The notes under the pieces were generated by a model that had not been told where the DNA came from, searched no databases, and saw only the letters and a list, made by a program, of their open reading frames with translations. From Mogibacterium diversum_A (GTDB taxonomy: Bacteria; Bacillota; Clostridia; Peptostreptococcales; Anaerovoracaceae): a stretch of 64,000 bases of DNA. Of the stretch, positions 25,413-33,491 are shown piece after piece; position 1 is the first letter of the stretch; each line of letters starts with the position of its first letter. Made by a program: the position numbers and the translations under genes. The DNA is taken from NCBI RefSeq assembly GCF_938028775.1, contig NZ_CALIZG010000022.1, positions 1 to 64,000 on the forward strand, given 5' to 3'.

Positions 25413-26786
25413 TTATTTTCCCAAACAAAACTTAGAGAAAACCGTATCGAGAATCTCTTCACTCGCGGTTTCTCCGATTATCTCTCCTAATATCTGAAAG
25501 GTATCTCGCACCTCTATTTCAGCAATTTCAAGTGGTTCACACATTTCTAAAAGGTCTATACCTTGAGCTAATGACTCACTTGCTCTCACGAGAGCATCTT
25601 TGTGCCTCTCATTTGTGACTATATTTCCTCCATCACTCTTAACAAATCCTTCTGTAAAAATTTTTTCTATCGCCTCACGCACTCTCCCGATTCCCTCGAT
25701 AGTCTTTACAGTTGCATAAACTATACCTGTGCAGTTAAGTATGCTTTTAATCCTTTCAATTTCACTTTCAGATATATTAACTCCAAGGTCTTCTTTATTT
25801 ACAACCAGAAGTACCTGTTTCCCTTCTATATGCTTGGCAATTTCAAAATCCTCGTCTTCGAGACTACTACTGCCATCGATAACCATAATCACAAAATCAG
25901 CAATATCAATCTGATTCTTAGATCTTTCAATGCCAATCTGCTCTATTACATCATCAGTGTCTCTAATTCCGGCAGTATCAACAATCACAATCGGATATCC
26001 ACCGATTGTTGCACTCTCCTCGATCGTATCACGCGTAGTTCCCGGGATATTAGTTACTATCGCTCTATCCTCTCCTAACAATCCATTCATAAGAGATGAT
26101 TTCCCAACGTTTGTACGACCAACGAGCGCTAATTTTATCCCTTCTCTTGCAAGCTTGCCAAATTCAGCAGATTTAATAAGCTTACCTAACCTACCTTGTT
26201 GCTTCATAAGTTCTGCTAAGAACTCATCATAAGAAACTTGCTCTATGTCTTCATCTGGAAAATCTATATTCACAGCCATCTGAGCTAGCACGTCTTTAAT
26301 ATGATTACGAATATCTATAATTTCCTGACCTAGGCTACCATTAAGCTGCTCAGAAGCAATGCTAAGTGGTTTCTCACTTCTCGCTTTTATAAGATCAATC
26401 ACAGCTTCTGCTTGAGATAGGTCTAGCCTACCATTAAGAAAGGCATTTTTAGTAAACTCACCTGGATCTGCAAGTCTTGCCCCAGAGGAGATTACACTTC
26501 TTAGGATAAGCTTTAGAGATACATTGCTTCCATGCGCCTGAAATTCAACCACATCATCACCTGTAAAGGTATGAGGTGCTTTCATGTATATCGATACCAT
26601 GTCATCTATAACTGTTCCGTTATTATCGATAGCATGACCATAGTAAACGTGACGAGGGATTACCTCATCAGGACATTCACGATATATGCTTTTCATAATG
26701 GATAGTGAATTAGGTCCACTCACACGAACTATACCTACTCCACCCTCCCCTAGAGGCGTTGCAATTGCAGCAATAGTATCTGCCAT
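25413..26786 (-). CDS. mnmE: tRNA modification GTPase MnmE
   Basis: MnmE (TrmE) works with MnmG at U34. The N-terminal folate-binding domain carries DTIAAIATPLGEGGVGIVRV and HYGHA-like VYYGHAID. A helical domain surrounds the G domain, which has GRTNVGKSSLMNGLLG (P loop), DTAGIRDT (G3) and NKED (G4). The C-terminal FCLGK is the family's obligatory C-x-G-K ending, with the catalytic cysteine. The 457-aa length is standard. A hairpin terminator precedes it (between jag and mnmE), so expression may depend on read-through or its own promoter. Confidence 0.97.
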   Translation of the reverse strand: MADTIAAIATPLGEGGVGIVRVSGPNSLSIMKSIYRECPDEVIPRHVYYGHAIDNNGTVIDDMVSIYMKAPHTFTGDDVVEFQAHGSNVSLKLILRSVISSGARLADPGEFTKNAFLNGRLDLSQAEAVIDLIKARSEKPLSIASEQLNGSLGQEIIDIRNHIKDVLAQMAVNIDFPDEDIEQVSYDEFLAELMKQQGRLGKLIKSAEFGKLAREGIKLALVGRTNVGKSSLMNGLLGEDRAIVTNIPGTTRDTIEESATIGGYPIVIVDTAGIRDTDDVIEQIGIERSKNQIDIADFVIMVIDGSSSLEDEDFEIAKHIEGKQVLLVVNKEDLGVNISESEIERIKSILNCTGIVYATVKTIEGIGRVREAIEKIFTEGFVKSDGGNIVTNERHKDALVRASESLAQGIDLLEMCEPLEIAEIEVRDTFQILGEIIGETASEEILDTVFSKFCLGK

Positions 26787-26803
26787 AAATTCTCCTATTG
26801 ACG

Positions 26804-26830
26804 AAAAGAGCCCATCATAGATGGGCTCTC
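26804..26830 (-). terminator. Terminator between jag and mnmE
   Basis: The stem AGAGCCCAT (26807-26815) pairs with ATGGGCTCT (26821-26829) with a 5-base loop and is followed on the minus strand by TTTT. It lies 5 bases after the jag stop and about 20 bases before the mnmE start. It is therefore an internal terminator or attenuator dividing the rpmH-jag operon from mnmE-mnmG-rsmG. Confidence 0.8.
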
Positions 26831-26834
26831 AGTG

Positions 26835-27734
26835 TTATTTCTTCTCGATTATAACTCTTCTATAAGGGTCTTTACCCTCACTCCTAGTCGTTACACTTGG
26901 ATGGTTCTGAAGTGTTGAATGAATAACCTTACGCTCGTAAGGATTCATTGGTTCAAGAGTAATCTTTCTCTCGGAACGCTCCACCTTACCAGCTAGTCTA
27001 TTTGCAAGACTTACGAGAGTCTGTTCTCTCTTAGCTCTGTAATTCTCAGCGTCCATAACCACTCTTGTGTATCCACCATTTTCCTTGTTAACTACAAGGC
27101 TAGCTAGATACTGAACAGCATCGAGTGTCTGTCCTCTCTTGCCGATGATTGTACCAGTGTCTGCACCAGTAACATTTACATAGATAAGATCCTTGCCTTC
27201 CTTAACTTCGAAATCGAGGTCAATGCCCATCTCTTTTGTGATTTCTTTTAGGAATGCTTCAACTGGATGATCCTGCACTGGTGTTAGCTTATCGACATCA
27301 AGAAGTAGAGTTGCTTCAAAATTACCATGATTTTTTTTGTTTCTCTCTCTACTCTTCTTAGGTCTAGAAGATTTTCTCTTCTCGCCTTGTCTAGCACGCT
27401 CGCTTGCACGAGCATCCTCAAGCTCTTCCTCTTCGTACTTATCATAGTCTTTTCTGATCTCATCAGGAACAACAACAGTGTTATTCTCAGGAAGACCAGC
27501 GAGGATTCTGTCTATATCATCGAAAGTTGCTTTTTCTTTATGTGCTTTATCAGCACCGTCATTCTTGGGAGTAACTCTCACTTTAGCAAGTTTAGATCCT
27601 ATACCGAGGAATCCTTTGCTCGATTCCTCAAGGATTTCAACGTTGACTTCATCTCTGGTGAGTTTGAGTTCCTGAAGCGCAAGCTCTACGGCTGTGTCGA
27701 CATCAACTCCCCATTTTTCTGAAGCTTTCATCAT
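26835..27734 (-). CDS. jag: RNA-binding protein Jag (KhpB)
   Basis: A cytoplasmic RNA-binding protein that affects cell-wall elongation and division through small RNAs in related Firmicutes. Order: Jag-N domain (1-55, WGVDVDTAVELALQELKL, then SSKGFLGIGSKLAKVRV), a charged basic linker (about 75-140), a KH domain (about 150-225, with GADTGTIIGKRGQTLDAVQY) and an R3H domain (about 230-295, ending PMNPYERKVIHSTLQNH and GKDPYRRVII). The start codon overlaps the yidC stop (TAATG), so translation is coupled. It has the typical place after yidC. Confidence 0.95.
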   Translation of the reverse strand: MMKASEKWGVDVDTAVELALQELKLTRDEVNVEILEESSKGFLGIGSKLAKVRVTPKNDGADKAHKEKATFDDIDRILAGLPENNTVVVPDEIRKDYDKYEEEELEDARASERARQGEKRKSSRPKKSRERNKKNHGNFEATLLLDVDKLTPVQDHPVEAFLKEITKEMGIDLDFEVKEGKDLIYVNVTGADTGTIIGKRGQTLDAVQYLASLVVNKENGGYTRVVMDAENYRAKREQTLVSLANRLAGKVERSERKITLEPMNPYERKVIHSTLQNHPSVTTRSEGKDPYRRVIIEKK

Positions 27735-28483
27735 TATCCTTTCATCCTTGCTTTCTTCATCTTCTCAAGCTGTTTCTCAGCACGTCTTCTCTTTTCTTCA
27801 AGTTCCTGCTCTTCCTTGAGCTTAGAGCGGAACTTATTCATTCTGATGTTCAAGAAAATCTGAATGAACTGTCCACCTGCCCAATATATAGCAAGTCCAG
27901 CTGGGTAAGCTCTAGCAAGCCATAAGATGCTGAGTGGGAAAAAATACTTCATTATCATGTTCATTGATTTTCCCTGGCCACCCATCATTTCATTCTGACC
28001 TGTAAGCTGCTGTGTCATCGCAAAAGAGATGTATGTTGAAACAGCTGCAGCAATTGGAAGAATCCAAAGGTCAGGCTGTCCGAGGTCTTTAATCCATAGG
28101 AACGACTGATGAACAGCGAAAATCATATTCTCATCAGCTATATACCTCATAGGATTTCTGAGAAGCGTGAAAAGCCCCATAATTATAGGTACCTGGATAA
28201 GCATCGGAAGACAACCACCCATCGGATTAAAATTCTCTTCCTTATAGAGCTTAGCCATCTCTTCATTCATCTTCTCTTTGTCGTTCTTATACTTCTCCTG
28301 AATAGCCTTCATCTTAGGCTGAAGCGAAGACATCGAAGCTGTCGATTTAATCTGTTTGAAGTAGAGAGGATAGAGGAGCAGCTTAACGAGTACCGTTAGT
28401 ATTATTAGTGAAATACCGTAGTTACCAACTAATTTGTAGATAAACGTTAGTAGATAACCCAAAGGCACCGCAATAAATCCCAT
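27734..28483 (-). CDS. yidC: Membrane protein insertase YidC (SpoIIIJ/OxaA)
   Basis: Inserts membrane proteins alone or with SecYEG. The 249-aa protein has the short Gram-positive layout with about five membrane spans: GYLLTFIYKLVGNYGISLII, the coiled hairpin MSSLQPKMKAIQEKYKND, LPMLIQVPIIMGLFTLLRN, the region around LWILPIAAAVSTYISFAM, and LAIYWAGGQFIQIFLNI. The conserved positive residue of the hydrophilic groove is likely the Lys in LLYPLYFKQIKS. There is no obvious lipobox Cys, unlike Bacillus SpoIIIJ. The C-terminal tail is basic (KMKKARMKG), suited to ribosome contact. Confidence 0.95.
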   Translation of the reverse strand: MGFIAVPLGYLLTFIYKLVGNYGISLIILTVLVKLLLYPLYFKQIKSTASMSSLQPKMKAIQEKYKNDKEKMNEEMAKLYKEENFNPMGGCLPMLIQVPIIMGLFTLLRNPMRYIADENMIFAVHQSFLWIKDLGQPDLWILPIAAAVSTYISFAMTQQLTGQNEMMGGQGKSMNMIMKYFFPLSILWLARAYPAGLAIYWAGGQFIQIFLNIRMNKFRSKLKEEQELEEKRRRAEKQLEKMKKARMKG

Positions 28484-28496
28484 ATTCTGTCCTTTC

Positions 28497-28730
28497 TTAT
28501 CTTAGAGGATCATATCCTCCGGGGTTTCCCGGATGACATCTAAGTATTCTCTTTATTCCTAAATAAGTTCCTTTAAAAGGGCCGTACTTCTCGAGCGCCT
28601 GTATAAAATACGTGCTGCATGTAGGATAGAATCTACACGTTGAAGGGAATAAAGGCGAAATAAATTTCTGATATCCTCTGATGATAATTATCAATATGCG
28701 TTTAATAATGTTCTTTAAAAGCTTTATCAT
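28497..28730 (-). CDS. yidD: Membrane protein insertion efficiency factor YidD
   Basis: A 77-aa amphipathic protein of the YidD family, always between rnpA and yidC. Signatures: GYQKFISPLFPSTCRFYPTC and YFIQALEKYGPFKGTYLGIK, then RILRCHPGNPGGYDPL. The conserved cysteines are present. It aids YidC-dependent insertion. The gene lies 11 bp after rnpA and 13 bp before yidC. Confidence 0.96.
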   Translation of the reverse strand: MIKLLKNIIKRILIIIIRGYQKFISPLFPSTCRFYPTCSTYFIQALEKYGPFKGTYLGIKRILRCHPGNPGGYDPLR

Positions 28731-28741
28731 TGTAAAAGCCC

Positions 28742-29080
28742 TTACTTGTCTAGAAGGTGTTCCGAACGAAGAACCCCGTACATTGACCTTCTAACTTCTT
28801 CACACTTGTGATCATTTATAGAATTTCTAGCTATAAAAATAACGTCGTACCCGTTCTTAACTTCGCAGCCTAGTAATCTATAAGCCTCTCTCATGAGTCT
28901 TCTCGATCTGTTGCGTCTAACGCTGTTTCCAACCTTTTTACTAGAAACATAAGCTAATCGCGAATACTTAAGCCCGTTCTTTTTGTAGATAATTACCATG
29001 AATCTCGAGACTTTAGATTTGCCTTTGTTATAGACAACCTTAAAGTCAAGCTGATTCCTTAGCGTTGATTCCTTGAGCAT
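28742..29080 (-). CDS. rnpA: Ribonuclease P protein component
   Basis: The basic protein partner of RNase P RNA, which trims tRNA 5' ends. Starts considered are GTG at 29086 and ATG at 29080; the ATG (MLKESTLRNQLDFKVVYNKG) fits the AGAAGG site better. The RNR signature region is VSSKKVGNSVRRNRSRRLMREAY, shown here in two parts: VSSKKVGNSVRRN and RSRRLMREAYRLL. Length is 112 aa, normal. It lies between rpmH and yidD in the conserved order. Confidence 0.95.
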   Translation of the reverse strand: MLKESTLRNQLDFKVVYNKGKSKVSRFMVIIYKKNGLKYSRLAYVSSKKVGNSVRRNRSRRLMREAYRLLGCEVKNGYDVIFIARNSINDHKCEEVRRSMYGVLRSEHLLDK

Positions 29081-29104
29081 GATCACTTTACCTTCTATCA
29101 GCTA

Positions 29105-29239
29105 TTAAGCTGTAAGGCTCTTTCTACCTCTAGCTCTTCTTCTCTTGAGAACCTTTCTGCCACTTGCAGTTGCCATTCTCTTTCTGAAGCCGTGCTCCTT
29201 AAGTCTCTGCCTCTTTTTAGGCTGGTAAGTTCTTTTCAT
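29105..29239 (-). CDS. rpmH: 50S ribosomal protein L34
   Basis: A 44-aa, very basic ribosomal protein. The open frame runs upstream, but the true start is the ATG at 29239 giving MKRTYQPKKRQRLKEHGFRK, the standard L34 start, preceded by AAGGAGAAAC. The ending RRRARGRKSLTA is also standard. It is the first gene of the minus-strand operon leaving oriC and has a strong sigma-A promoter. Confidence 0.98.
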   Translation of the reverse strand: MKRTYQPKKRQRLKEHGFRKRMATASGRKVLKRRRARGRKSLTA

Positions 29240-29323
29240 TGTTAGTTTCTCCTTCCATATCAACGTTTGATATAATCTAATATAGTTGTGTCTTCTAAAT
29301 TCCAAAGGCACATACATCACGAT

Positions 29324-29352
29324 ATTATACTTTCAAACCATAACAAAGTCAA
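29324..29352 (-). promoter_or_regulatory. Sigma-A promoter of the rpmH operon
   Basis: On the minus strand TTGACT (29347-29352) and TATAAT (29324-29329) are separated by exactly 17 bases. This is a near-consensus housekeeping promoter about 85 bp upstream of the L34 start, suited to drive rpmH-rnpA-yidD-yidC-jag. Confidence 0.88.
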
Positions 29353-29584
29353 TGTATACGCCATTTTGAAGGTGTTCTTTAGGAAAAAAATAATTTAAAT
29401 TTTTTTAAAATTTTATCACATACTACATTTAGTGGTAGCTTTAACTTATTAACAAAGTTATCCACAACATGTGTATAACTTTATTTTTGTTAAGTGCTAA
29501 TACAGTGATTTTATAGGATTCAGCATTATTGCTGTTGTGGATTTATTTGTGTAGAATATGTTTATTCACCTAGGAGGCTGTACA
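29353..29584. other. oriC: oriC part 1: AT-rich unwinding region and DnaA boxes upstream of dnaA
   Basis: The stretch holds an A/T-only block at about 29383-29415 (DNA-unwinding candidate), a perfect DnaA box TTATCCACA at 29458-29466, and an inverted box TTATACACA (minus strand, 29470-29478) three bases away. A further near-match lies at 29536-29544 (TGTGGATTT). The place between rpmH and dnaA, the gene-strand switch and the boxes identify it as the incA-like half of a bipartite Firmicutes origin. Confidence 0.88.
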
Positions 29585-30934
29585 TTGGACACTAACAAGA
29601 TATGGGATTCGTTCATAGAGGAAATCAAAAAGTCTACAAGCAAGCTAAGCTTCGACATGTTCTTTTCTGATTTATCTCTTTACAAGCTCGATGTCGATAA
29701 TAAGATAATTTATATCCAGCTCGAAGACATCAGCATTATCAAATTTCTTAGAGAGAAATACATTGTTCAAATCGAAGATATATTCTCGAGAATGCTCGGG
29801 GATGATTTTCAAGTTATCATAAAGTCAAAGGATGAGTATAAGAGTAACAAGATTGATAAGAAGAAAAAAGTAAGAAAGTCGCTTTATAAGGATAATTCTA
29901 AGCTTTTTAATCCTAAATTTAATTTTGAAAACTTCGTTGTTGGAGGTAATAATAGATTCGCATATGCCGCATCACTCGCTGTTGCAGAGTCACCTGCGGA
30001 AGCTTACAACCCTCTTTTCCTATATGGAGGATCCGGACTAGGTAAGACTCACCTCATGCAGGCAATTGGAATTCAGGTTATAAAGAATGATCCTACTTCA
30101 AATGTTCTGTATATATCATCCGAGACTTTCACGAATGAACTTATAGAGGCGATAAATACTCAGAATACCAATCAGTTCAAAGAAAAATATAGAAATATAG
30201 ATATACTACTTATAGATGATATCCAGTTTTTGGAAGGTAAGGAAGCTACTCAGGAAGAGTTCTTCCATACATTTAACACTCTATACGAGAACAACAAACA
30301 GATTGTAATATCTAGTGACAGACCACCGAGCAACCTACAGAAGCTCGATGAAAGACTTACTACTAGATTTGGATTTGGAATAACGGCTGACGTTCAGCCT
30401 GCTGATTTTGAAACAAGAGTAGCGATTCTTAAGAAAAAGATAGAACTTGCTGATATAGAACTGGATAGTGATATTGAAGAGGTATGTAATCTAATCGCTG
30501 AGAAAATCAAGTATAATATCAGAGAGCTAGAAGGTGCTATGAACCGCATGATAAGCTTCTCCGAGATTATGAACAATAAGATTGATCTTGATTTTGCTAA
30601 GATAGTTCTCAAGGATATCTATAGAGATACAGATAAGGCAATCGCTCCAGAGAGAATTAGATCAACAGTAGCTTCTTACTACGATATCAAGGTTTCAGAC
30701 CTCGACTCTAAGCGTAGAACTGCTGAAATTGCACTTGCTAGGCAGGTTGCTATGTATCTATGTAGAGAGAGTACTGATTTCTCGTTTTCTAAGATAGGTG
30801 AGATATTTGGTGGCAGAGACCACTCGACTGTAATGAGTAATTGTAATAAAATACAGAATCTGTACCATGAAGATGAGTTAATCAAATATGATATAGATGA
30901 GATTAACAAGAAACTTAAAAAGCATGATTTATAG
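29585..30934 (+). CDS. dnaA: Chromosomal replication initiator DnaA
   Basis: The AAA+ protein that binds DnaA boxes and opens oriC. The start is placed at a TTG at 29585, eight bases after AGGAGG (29572-29577), which gives (M)DTNKIWDSFIEEIKK, the family's usual beginning; the in-frame ATG at 29558 lies ahead of this ribosome site and would add nine unusual residues. Domain I 1-80, short linker, AAA+ domain (FNFENFVVGGNNRFAY, Walker A LFLYGGSGLGKTHL, Walker B DILLIDDIQFL), C-terminal domain IV with FSFSKIGEIFGGRDHSTVM, the box-reading signature. Length is 449 aa. DnaA boxes lie on both sides of the gene. Confidence 0.97.
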   Translation: MDTNKIWDSFIEEIKKSTSKLSFDMFFSDLSLYKLDVDNKIIYIQLEDISIIKFLREKYIVQIEDIFSRMLGDDFQVIIKSKDEYKSNKIDKKKKVRKSLYKDNSKLFNPKFNFENFVVGGNNRFAYAASLAVAESPAEAYNPLFLYGGSGLGKTHLMQAIGIQVIKNDPTSNVLYISSETFTNELIEAINTQNTNQFKEKYRNIDILLIDDIQFLEGKEATQEEFFHTFNTLYENNKQIVISSDRPPSNLQKLDERLTTRFGFGITADVQPADFETRVAILKKKIELADIELDSDIEEVCNLIAEKIKYNIRELEGAMNRMISFSEIMNNKIDLDFAKIVLKDIYRDTDKAIAPERIRSTVASYYDIKVSDLDSKRRTAEIALARQVAMYLCRESTDFSFSKIGEIFGGRDHSTVMSNCNKIQNLYHEDELIKYDIDEINKKLKKHDL

Positions 30935-31120
30935 GTGTGAACAACTAATTTTTCATGAAGTTTAATTATCCATATTTTACTAACTAGTTATCATCAGGGG
31001 TTATCAATATACTTTTTGAACTAGATGCGAGATAATATAAGCAAAAAGAAAGTTATCCACATTATCAACAGCCCCTACTATTATTACTAAATATATAATA
31101 TATAAAGAAAGGGAATTTCT
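30935..31120. other. oriC: oriC part 2: dnaA-dnaN intergenic DnaA-box cluster
   Basis: A perfect box TTATCCACA at 31053-31061 is followed without gap by TTATCAACA (31062-31070, one mismatch). Further near-matches are TTATCAATA at about 31001 and an inverted TTGTTCACA at about 30936-30944. This matches the second half of the bipartite origins of Bacillus and clostridia, with dnaA between the halves. It also holds the dnaN promoter, which I could not place. Confidence 0.8.
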
Positions 31121-32224
31121 ATGAAAATATACTGCACAAGAAATGAACTTAATAGAGCTATTAACAATGTATCTCACTCAATTCCAACAAGAACGCCTTC
31201 ACCTATATTAGAAGGAATACTTATTGAGACTAAGGGTGATAGAATGTATCTGACAGCAACAGACACTAACATGACTATCGAGTCGAATATTCCTGTTGAT
31301 AGTGAAGGTGATGTTTCATTTGTTATAGAAGAAAAGAATTTTGCCAACATCGTTAATAAGCTTCCTGAAGAGGAAGTACTGATGGACTACAATCATGAAA
31401 AGAATCAGATCAAGATTAACAGTGGCAAATCTTCATCTACATTTAATTGTTTCTCAGCAGATGAATTTCCAAGATTCAATATTGGAGAAGGTCAGAAGAT
31501 TATTCTCTCCAAGAAAGATATAAAAAACTTAATTCGCAAGACTTCGTTCTCTGCAAGCGCTGACGAGCTTAACGGAGTACTTACGGGTATCCTCATCGAG
31601 CTTGGTGATGGAAACCTTCGCATGGTAGCAGTGGATACATTTAGAATGGCTATTTACAATGCAAAGGTAGATACTGATGAAAAACTCAGCATCGTGGTTC
31701 CTGCGAAGCTTCTAGGGGAAGTGTCAAAGATTATAAGTGACGATGATAATGATGAACAGCTATTCATGGAGATTGTGGATAACAAGGTAGTAATGCTCTT
31801 CGATAACAACAGAGTAATTTTAAACACACTCAATGGAAAATATATAGATTACAATAGAATTATCAAGGCTGAGAGCAGCATCAAGATAAGAACTAGCAGA
31901 ATAGAGCTTATGAAGAGCATCGATAGAGCTGCTATCATCGCTTCTGCTCAGAATAATAATCTCATAAAGATGAAAATCGAGGATGATCAGATTGAAATAA
32001 CTTCTCTCTCTGAGAAGAGCAGCATAAAAGAAATGGTTGAGATTATGAAAGAGGGAGATAACCTCGAGATTGGATTCAACTCAAGATACATGATGGATGT
32101 GCTAAAAGTGATCGACGATGAAGAAATCATCCTAAGCATGAGCGATAGTGTAAAGCCATGCATCATAACTCCACTAAAGGGAGACACTTATCTATATCTG
32201 GTGCTTCCTGTAAGAATTAGCTAG
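31121..32224 (+). CDS. dnaN: DNA polymerase III beta subunit (sliding clamp)
   Basis: The dimeric ring that tethers polymerase to DNA. Start MKIYCTRNELNRAINNVSH with GAAAGGG seven or so bases upstream. Three clamp domains are recognisable over 367 aa, with TPSPILEGILIE in domain 1, LNGVLTGILIELGDGNLRMV in domain 2, and the C-terminal SDSVKPCIITPLKGDTYLYL ending in LPVRIS, which closes the partner-binding pocket. It is in the standard dnaA-dnaN-recF order. The S4-domain gene (yaaA/rlbA), often between dnaN and recF in Firmicutes, is absent. Confidence 0.97.
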   Translation: MKIYCTRNELNRAINNVSHSIPTRTPSPILEGILIETKGDRMYLTATDTNMTIESNIPVDSEGDVSFVIEEKNFANIVNKLPEEEVLMDYNHEKNQIKINSGKSSSTFNCFSADEFPRFNIGEGQKIILSKKDIKNLIRKTSFSASADELNGVLTGILIELGDGNLRMVAVDTFRMAIYNAKVDTDEKLSIVVPAKLLGEVSKIISDDDNDEQLFMEIVDNKVVMLFDNNRVILNTLNGKYIDYNRIIKAESSIKIRTSRIELMKSIDRAAIIASAQNNNLIKMKIEDDQIEITSLSEKSSIKEMVEIMKEGDNLEIGFNSRYMMDVLKVIDDEEIILSMSDSVKPCIITPLKGDTYLYLVLPVRIS

Positions 32225-32240
32225 TAATAGGAAACTGTGG

Positions 32241-33326
32241 ATGAGAGTAAATAGTTTAAAGTTAAAAAATTTCAGAAACTATGGCGAGCTTGAGGTAGAG
32301 TTCGACCATAAAAGAAATATAATAATAGGTGAAAACGCGCAGGGTAAGACAAACCTCATAGAGGCCATATATCTCTGCGCGTTTGCGCGTTCTTTTCGTA
32401 CGAGCAATTCTACGGATCTCATCAAGATTGGAGAGGAGAACTGTAACGTATCCGTCGAAGCAGTTAGCGAAGATATAGATAAGAAAATTAGTATTACCAT
32501 CAATAATAGTGGTAAAAAGATGATTAAGAAGGATAATAAATTTCTCAGTAGAACTGCAGAACTATTAAATAATCTCGTAGTTGTGGTTTTCTCGCCAGAT
32601 GATTTAAGAATAATAAAAGACAGCCCAGAAAAGCGCAGAAATTTCATAGATAAAGAGATTAGTCAGCTTAGACCTAGCTACTTCGAAGCGCTACGTAACT
32701 ATAAAGATGTTCTTAAGCAGAAGAATTCACTTATCAAGCAGTTAAAAGCAAATGGTAGTGAAACTAAGATGAGAGATATGCTTGAAATCTACGATATGCA
32801 GCTTGCAAAATACGGAAGTGAAATTATCAAAATTCGCCGTGAATTTGTGGAGATGCTATCGGAGAAAGCTTCCAAGATACAGAACAACATCTCAAAAGGT
32901 CGAGAAACTTTGGAGATAAAATATGTTGAATCGGTAGCAGCTGAGAATATCCTAGATGAAATTATAAATTCCCGTGAACGAGATATTTACAATGGTCACT
33001 GCAGTATAGGACCTCATAGAGATGACCTTGATTTTTATATCAATGGAATAGATGCCAAGAAGTTTGGCTCACAAGGTCAGCAGAGGACCGTTGCTCTATC
33101 TCTAAAGCTTGCTGAAATTCAGCTCGCAGAGATGATTTTGGGTGAGAACGCAGTCTTGCTTCTGGATGATGTATTATCTGAACTCGACAGAGAGAGACAG
33201 AGTTATCTGCTAAATGAGATAGAAGATGTTCAGTTATTTCTTACGTCGACCGAGGTTAATTCGGAACTCCTTCATGGTATGAAAGAAGGAAAGATATTTA
33301 ACGTAAAAAGTGGCTCACTTGTATAA
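32241..33326 (+). CDS. recF: DNA replication and repair protein RecF
   Basis: An SMC-like ATPase that helps RecA load at gaps with RecO and RecR. Start MRVNSLKLKNFRNYGELEVE, Walker A IIGENAQGKTNLIEAIY, signature FGSQGQQRTVALSLKLAE, Walker B AVLLLDDVLSELDRERQ. The 361-aa length is standard. It begins 16 bp after dnaN. A DnaA-box-like TGTGGATGA lies in that gap at 32234-32242. Confidence 0.96.
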   Translation: MRVNSLKLKNFRNYGELEVEFDHKRNIIIGENAQGKTNLIEAIYLCAFARSFRTSNSTDLIKIGEENCNVSVEAVSEDIDKKISITINNSGKKMIKKDNKFLSRTAELLNNLVVVVFSPDDLRIIKDSPEKRRNFIDKEISQLRPSYFEALRNYKDVLKQKNSLIKQLKANGSETKMRDMLEIYDMQLAKYGSEIIKIRREFVEMLSEKASKIQNNISKGRETLEIKYVESVAAENILDEIINSRERDIYNGHCSIGPHRDDLDFYINGIDAKKFGSQGQQRTVALSLKLAEIQLAEMILGENAVLLLDDVLSELDRERQSYLLNEIEDVQLFLTSTEVNSELLHGMKEGKIFNVKSGSLV

Positions 33327-33390
33327 TTTTGGAACAAAATTTAGAATAAATGAGTTATAAAATATAAAAATATCGAAAAATAAGCGATTT

Positions 33391-33427
33391 AAGGTAGTTT
33401 TATTCTGTAAAAGGGTGAAACTACCTT
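33391..33427 (+). terminator. Hairpin between recF and gyrB
   Basis: Perfect 10-bp arms AAGGTAGTTT (33391-33400) and AAACTACCTT (33418-33427) with a 17-base loop. It lacks a strong T tract, so it is a weak terminator for recF or a regulatory structure just ahead of the gyrB promoter. Confidence 0.45.
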
Positions 33428-33429
33428 TA

Positions 33430-33458
33430 TTGATATTTTAAAGCCTCTATGCTAAAAT
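33430..33458 (+). promoter_or_regulatory. Sigma-A promoter of gyrBA
   Basis: TTGATA (33430-33435) and TAAAAT (33453-33458) with a 17-base spacer, about 34 bp upstream of the gyrB start. It overlaps the edge of the preceding hairpin, so a supercoiling- or structure-dependent effect is possible. Confidence 0.7.
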
Positions 33459-33491
33459 AAATGGGTTAGAAATATAAAAAGGAAGGTCAAT

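Noticed and set aside
25602..26078. 158-codon plus-strand frame inside mnmE
   Set aside because: Fully opposite a conserved GTPase domain; a frame shadow.
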